In this document: in pieces, positions 5,081 through 7,845 of the stretch | Numbering within the stretch: the stretch's first letter is position 1 | Layout of the letters: each line of letters starts with the position of its first letter | Assembly: GCA_021812845.1 (NCBI GenBank) | Contig: JAKAML010000048.1 | Location: 1-7,845, forward strand | Direction: 5' to 3' | Length of the DNA: 7,845 nucleotides | Origin: Pseudomonadota bacterium | GTDB lineage: Bacteria > Pseudomonadota > Alphaproteobacteria > Rhizobiales > Hyphomicrobiaceae | Program-made: the position numbers and the translations under genes | Notes under the pieces: generated by a model | Told to the model about the DNA's origin: nothing | The model's input: only the letters and a program-made list of their open reading frames with translations | The model's database searches: none

Positions 5081-5572
5081 TCAGGCCGCGACCAGCCGCT
5101 CCGCCTGCGCGAGCAGCCCGTCGAGCATCACCCGGCTTTCGGCACCCATGACGGCGGTCGTCCTGCGCTGGGCCTCCTGCCAGATCGGAAAGGCGTCCTT
5201 GAGCACTGCCTGGCCCTTCGGCGTCAGGTGCAGCCCGCGTCCGCGGCGGCCGGCCGGGGGGTCCATGATGATGTGACCGAGCGCCAGCAGGCGCTTCAGG
5301 TTGCGCGACAGCGTCGACTTCTCGATGTCGAGGTCGCCGCCGATCTCGACCGCGGTGATGCCGTCGCGGGATGCCAGTTGGGCGAGGAGGGTGTACTGGC
5401 TGGCGGTGATGCCGAGCGGCCGCATGGCGTCGTCGTAGACGCGGGTGACGATGCGCGAGAGCTGGCGGACGCGCGTGGCGAGGCACGTCGCGGCGGTGGT
5501 TTCGGCGATGTCGGCCATCGAGGCGGCGGCGGCGGCCTGGCCGCGGTCGAGGGTCTGGCTCATCATGTTCAT
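5081..5572 (-). CDS. MarR-family winged helix-turn-helix transcriptional regulator
   Basis: This 163-residue protein is a probable dimeric DNA-binding repressor. Residues 28-66 form the usual helix pair with [33 protein letters not shown]; the helix-turn-helix lies at about 72-100 with recognition helix [16 protein letters not shown] (84-99); the wing holds [16 protein letters not shown] (105-120); a C-terminal dimer helix follows. One cysteine, Cys30, lies in the first helix, about where redox-sensing MarR/OhrR members carry theirs, but oxidant sensing here is only a guess. The ATG at 5572 follows GAGGGA by six bases; an ATG at 5620 in the same frame has no ribosome binding site and would overlap the likely operator. 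It stands alone between ispDF and cinA on the same strand and has its own terminator. The target genes are unknown; self-repression through the dyad at 5607-5621 is plausible. Confidence 0.92.
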   Translation of the reverse strand: MNMMSQTLDRGQAAAAASMADIAETTAATCLATRVRQLSRIVTRVYDDAMRPLGITASQYTLLAQLASRDGITAVEIGGDLDIEKSTLSRNLKRLLALGHIIMDPPAGRRGRGLHLTPKGQAVLKDAFPIWQEAQRRTTAVMGAESRVMLDGLLAQAERLVAA

Positions 5573-5606
5573 CGTGGGTCCCTCGCGGATCTGCCCTGGT
5601 GGATTT

Positions 5607-5621
5607 TGGTGTACAACCACC
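5607..5621. promoter_or_regulatory. Candidate MarR operator (overlapping dyads)
   Basis: TGGT (5607-5610) and ACCA (5616-5619) flank GTACA, and GGTG (5608-5611) and CACC (5618-5621) flank TACAAC, giving two overlapping inverted repeats 35-49 bases before the MarR-type start. Short dyads near the own promoter are common for this family. The arms are only four bases long, so chance is possible. Confidence 0.35.
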
Positions 5622-5693
5622 TTGGACCCAGTTGGCGCGATTCGCGCGCAAGGGTCAACGCATTCGGACGCCCGGAGGGGCGGCGCGGGGGCA

Positions 5694-6878
5694 TCAGGCC
5701 GGCGGCAGCGCCACGGTGGCGCTGGCCATGGCGGCGATACCCTCGCGGCGACCCGTGAAGCCGAGCCCTTCGGTCGTCGTCGCCTTGACGCCGACCCGGT
5801 CGGGCCCGATGCCGAGCGTGCGGCCGATCGCGGCCTTCATGGCGTCGCGGAAGGGACCGATCCGCGGCGCCTCGCAGAGCAGCGTCACGTCGACGTTGAC
5901 CACGCGGCCGCCGCGGGCGGCGACCCTGCTCGCGGCGTCGGCGAGGAACAGGGCCGAGGCGGCGCCCTTCCAACGGGGATCGCCCGGCGGGAAGTGCTGG
6001 CCGATGTCGCCGTCGCCCAGCGCGCCGAGGATGGCGTCGGTCAGTGCGTGGAGGCCGACGTCGGCGTCGGAGTGGCCGTCGAGGCGGGCGTCGTGCGGGA
6101 TCTCGACGCCGCACAGCCAGACGCTCTCGCCCGCTGCAAAGCGATGCACGTCGAACCCGGTGCCGGTGCGATATTCGAGGTTGCCCGCGGCGGCGGCCGG
6201 TGCGAGCCGCTCGGCCGCAGCCGCGAGATCGGCAGCGGTCGTGATCTTGGTGTTCTCGGCCGCGTCCTCGACCAGGGTGACGGTGAGGCCGGCCCACTCG
6301 GCGACCGCGGCGTCGTCGGTGAAGTCCAGAAGCCCCGCGGCCGCCGCCCTGCGGTGGGCGGCGAGGATCTCCCGGAAGCGGAACCCCTGCGGGGTCTGCG
6401 CCCGCCACAACCCCGCGCGCTCGACGGCGGCGGCGATGGCCAGCCCCGGACCCTGTCGCTTCAAGGTGTCGGCCAGGGGGACGGCGGCGATGGCGCCCGC
6501 CTCGGCGCTCAAGGCATCGATGACGCTGCGGATGACGCGCGGGGAGACGAACGGCCGCGCCGCGTCGTGGATCAGCACGAGGCGTGGCGCCACTCCGCTC
6601 AGCGCCTCGAGTCCGGCCAGCACCGACGCCTGCCGGGTGGCGCCGCCCGGGACCGGTGGCCACAGCCGCGAAGCCTCGACGGCAACAGCGCGCCGGTAGT
6701 GGTCGCTGTCGTCGGGGTGGATGACGACCTGGACGTCGGTCACCTCGTCGACGCTGAGGAAGCTTTTCAAGGTGTAGCTCAGCACCGGCGCACCGGCGAT
6801 CTCGGCGTACTGCTTCGGAAGCTCCCCGCCGGCCCGGGAGCCGCGTCCGGCGGCGACGATCAGCGCGGCGATGGACAA
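5694..6878 (-). CDS. ispDF: Bifunctional IspD/IspF enzyme of the MEP pathway
   Basis: The fused 394-residue protein catalyses two nonconsecutive steps of isoprenoid precursor synthesis: IspD joins CTP and methylerythritol 4-phosphate to CDP-ME, and IspF cyclises CDP-ME 2-phosphate to MEcPP. The IspD domain (about 1-233) shows AALIVAAGRGSR (4-15), PKQY (21-24), IHDAARPFV (103-111), AQTPQGFR (160-167), TDDA (187-190) and ENTKITT (208-214). The IspF domain (about 237-394) shows TGTGFDVHRF with metal ligands Asp243 and His245, GHSDADVGLHALTDA with the third ligand His277, then GDIGQHFPP, VNVDVTLLCEAPRIGP and the KATTTEGLGFTGRREG segment (365-380). The start is TTG at 6878, supported by GGGAGA (minus strand of 6886-6891) seven bases upstream and by the N-terminal motif beginning at once; no ATG or GTG fits. 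The gene diverges from dusB. Confidence 0.97.
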   Translation of the reverse strand: MSIAALIVAAGRGSRAGGELPKQYAEIAGAPVLSYTLKSFLSVDEVTDVQVVIHPDDSDHYRRAVAVEASRLWPPVPGGATRQASVLAGLEALSGVAPRLVLIHDAARPFVSPRVIRSVIDALSAEAGAIAAVPLADTLKRQGPGLAIAAAVERAGLWRAQTPQGFRFREILAAHRRAAAAGLLDFTDDAAVAEWAGLTVTLVEDAAENTKITTAADLAAAAERLAPAAAAGNLEYRTGTGFDVHRFAAGESVWLCGVEIPHDARLDGHSDADVGLHALTDAILGALGDGDIGQHFPPGDPRWKGAASALFLADAASRVAARGGRVVNVDVTLLCEAPRIGPFRDAMKAAIGRTLGIGPDRVGVKATTTEGLGFTGRREGIAAMASATVALPPA

Positions 6879-6950
6879 GGCTCGGTCTCCCGTGCGGGCC
6901 AGGACGAGGAACGCGGGACGGCCCTCTGCGGGTTCCGCGCGTGGCCCGTT

Positions 6951-6979
6951 TCCTTATCCGTCCCCCGACCGGCACGCAA
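6951..6979 (-). promoter_or_regulatory. Candidate ispDF promoter
   Basis: On the minus strand, TTGCGT (6979-6974) and TAAGGA (6956-6951) are spaced by 17 bases, about 73 bases before the TTG start. The matches to the housekeeping consensus are partial. Confidence 0.25.
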
Positions 6980-6999
6980 ACATGCGGCCGATTTCGCAC

Positions 7000-7028
7000 T
7001 TGCGAAGCGCGAACGGCGCGATTAGTCT
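7000..7028 (+). promoter_or_regulatory. Candidate dusB promoter
   Basis: TTGCGA (7000-7005) and TAGTCT (7023-7028) are spaced by exactly 17 bases in the divergent region. This predicts a transcript start near 7035 and a leader of about 60 bases holding the hairpin at 7041-7059. The -35 box matches four of six consensus bases and the -10 box three of six. Confidence 0.35.
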
Positions 7029-7040
7029 GCTCAAATCGAA

Positions 7041-7059
7041 GGCAGCTTCAGGAGCTGCC
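7041..7059 (+). promoter_or_regulatory. Stem-loop in the dusB leader, followed by an AT-rich stretch
   Basis: GGCAGCT (7041-7047) pairs perfectly with AGCTGCC (7053-7059) around loop tcagg, and AATAATTTAAT (7060-7070) follows, by far the most AT-rich spot in the window. It sits between divergent genes, where a terminator is not expected unless it attenuates dusB. It could also be a palindromic operator. Its function is unknown. Confidence 0.4.
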
Positions 7060-7093
7060 AATAATTTAATCACAGCCGTGCCGAGACTGCCCC

Positions 7094-7845
7094 GTGAGCC
7101 CTGATACGAGCATCGAGATCGGTCCCCACGCGCTGCCCAACCGGGCGCTCCTGGCCCCCATGTCGGGCGTCAGCGACGAGCCGTTCCGGTCCGCTGCGCA
7201 GGGTCTGGGGGCGGGGCTCGTGGTCTCCGAGATGGTGGCCAGCGAGGATCTGGTCCGGGATCGGCCGCAGGTCTTGCGCCGGCTCCAACCGCACGGCGAC
7301 GGGCCGTTCGTCGTACAACTCGCGGGCCGCGAGCCGCAGTGGATGGCCGAGGGCGCCCGCATCGCCGCGGCGCGCGGGGCGGACATCATCGACATCAATA
7401 TGGGCTGCCCGGCCAAGGAGGTGACCGGCAAGCTGTCCGGCAGCGCGCTGATGCGCGACCTCGACCACGCCCTTCGCCTGATCGCGGCAACGGTCGCCGC
7501 GGTCGAGGTCCCGGTCACGCTCAAGATGCGGCTCGGCTGGGACGAGCGGACGATGAATGCGCCCGAGCTGGCGCGCCGGGCCGAGGCGGCCGGCGTGGCG
7601 ATGGTCACCGTCCACGGCCGCACGCGCTGCCAGTTCTTCAAGGGCCGCGCCGACTGGGGGCGGGTCCGTGCCGTCGTCGAGGCGGTCTCGGTGCCGGTCG
7701 TCGTCAACGGAGACATCACGACCGTCGAGGACGCGGCGACGGCGCTGTCGCAATCCGGCGCGCAGGGCGTGATGGTCGGGCGCGGGGCCTACGGTGCGCC
7801 GTGGCTTCCCGGACGCATCGGCCGCTTTCTCGCGAGCGGCCGTGA
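7094..7845 (+). CDS. dusB: tRNA-dihydrouridine synthase DusB (NifR3-like), right end cut by window
   Basis: This FMN enzyme reduces uridine to dihydrouridine in the tRNA D-loop. The 250 visible residues show [14 protein letters not shown] (19-32) at the flavin site, VVQLAGREP (73-81), [18 protein letters not shown] with the catalytic Cys105, LKMRLGWD with Lys144, VHGRTR with His174 and Arg176, VNGDI (204-208) and [10 protein letters not shown] (228-237). The C-terminal helical domain lies beyond the window. An in-frame stop at 7067-7069 and the lack of any ATG make the GTG at 7094 the only good start, although it has no clear ribosome binding site. It diverges from ispDF across 215 bases. In alphaproteobacteria this gene is often called nifR3 and is followed by ntrB and ntrC, so nitrogen-regulation genes may lie just to the right; that is inference. 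Confidence 0.95.
   Translation, partial: MSPDTSIEIGPHALPNRALLAPMSGVSDEPFRSAAQGLGAGLVVSEMVASEDLVRDRPQVLRRLQPHGDGPFVVQLAGREPQWMAEGARIAAARGADIIDINMGCPAKEVTGKLSGSALMRDLDHALRLIAATVAAVEVPVTLKMRLGWDERTMNAPELARRAEAAGVAMVTVHGRTRCQFFKGRADWGRVRAVVEAVSVPVVVNGDITTVEDAATALSQSGAQGVMVGRGAYGAPWLPGRIGRFLASGR

Noticed and set aside
5445..7025. Plus-strand open frame of 526 codons opposite the MarR gene and ispDF
   Set aside because: It is the mirror of the real minus-strand genes; the translation is low-complexity Gly/Arg/Asp-rich text without motifs.
7339..7845. Plus-strand open frame in another phase inside dusB, and minus-strand frames at 7066-7753
   Set aside because: The dusB frame from 7094 contains every family motif including the catalytic Cys; the others are shadows.
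1..7845. CRISPR array, tRNA, rRNA, insertion sequence, prophage or defence cassette
   Set aside because: No spaced direct repeats, tRNA cloverleaf, transposase motifs or nuclease/effector genes were seen; the gene set is mostly housekeeping.

Overview
The window comes from a very GC-rich genome (roughly 70% by eye) with GTG and TTG starts, almost certainly an alphaproteobacterium and probably of the Rhizobiales/Hyphomicrobiales type. The backbone order is an E2 acyltransferase of the pdhC type, small membrane proteins, lipA, a COQ10/RatA-type START protein, cinA (pncC), a fused ispDF, and dusB (nifR3). This is the familiar alphaproteobacterial neighbourhood. The fused ispDF is itself typical of alphaproteobacteria and a few other groups.

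Layout. Positions 1-396 hold the C-terminal end of a dihydrolipoamide acyltransferase whose usual active-site histidine is read as glutamine. Positions 637-1804 hold two small putative lipoproteins, unnamed in any family I recognise. They share a homologous core bounded by two cysteines, so they look like diverged paralogues. Positions 2133-2713 hold a tandem pair of GlsB/YeaQ/YmgE-type three-helix membrane proteins. Positions 2915-4421 hold lipA followed closely by a COQ10-type gene. On the minus strand lie cinA (C-terminal domain only, 4429-4944), a MarR-type regulator (5081-5572) with its own terminator, and ispDF (5694-6878). Divergent from ispDF, a dusB gene starts with GTG at 7094 and runs off the right edge.

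How the genes fit together. The E2 protein needs lipoate, and LipA inserts the sulfurs that make it. COQ10-type proteins support ubiquinone function, the isoprenoid tail of which comes from the MEP pathway (IspDF), so the core concerns respiratory cofactors. CinA/PncC recycles NMN and DusB modifies tRNA. The lpd (E3) gene that commonly follows pdhC here is absent from 397-2914, and that space holds the two lipoproteins and the GlsB pair instead.

The points most worth a second look are the altered E2 catalytic motif, the paired two-cysteine lipoproteins, a hairpin at 1288-1315 that can be read either as a terminator or as a general-stress (EcfG) promoter, and the hairpin-rich noncoding stretch 1805-2132. 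I saw no CRISPR array, tRNA, rRNA, insertion sequence or defence system.
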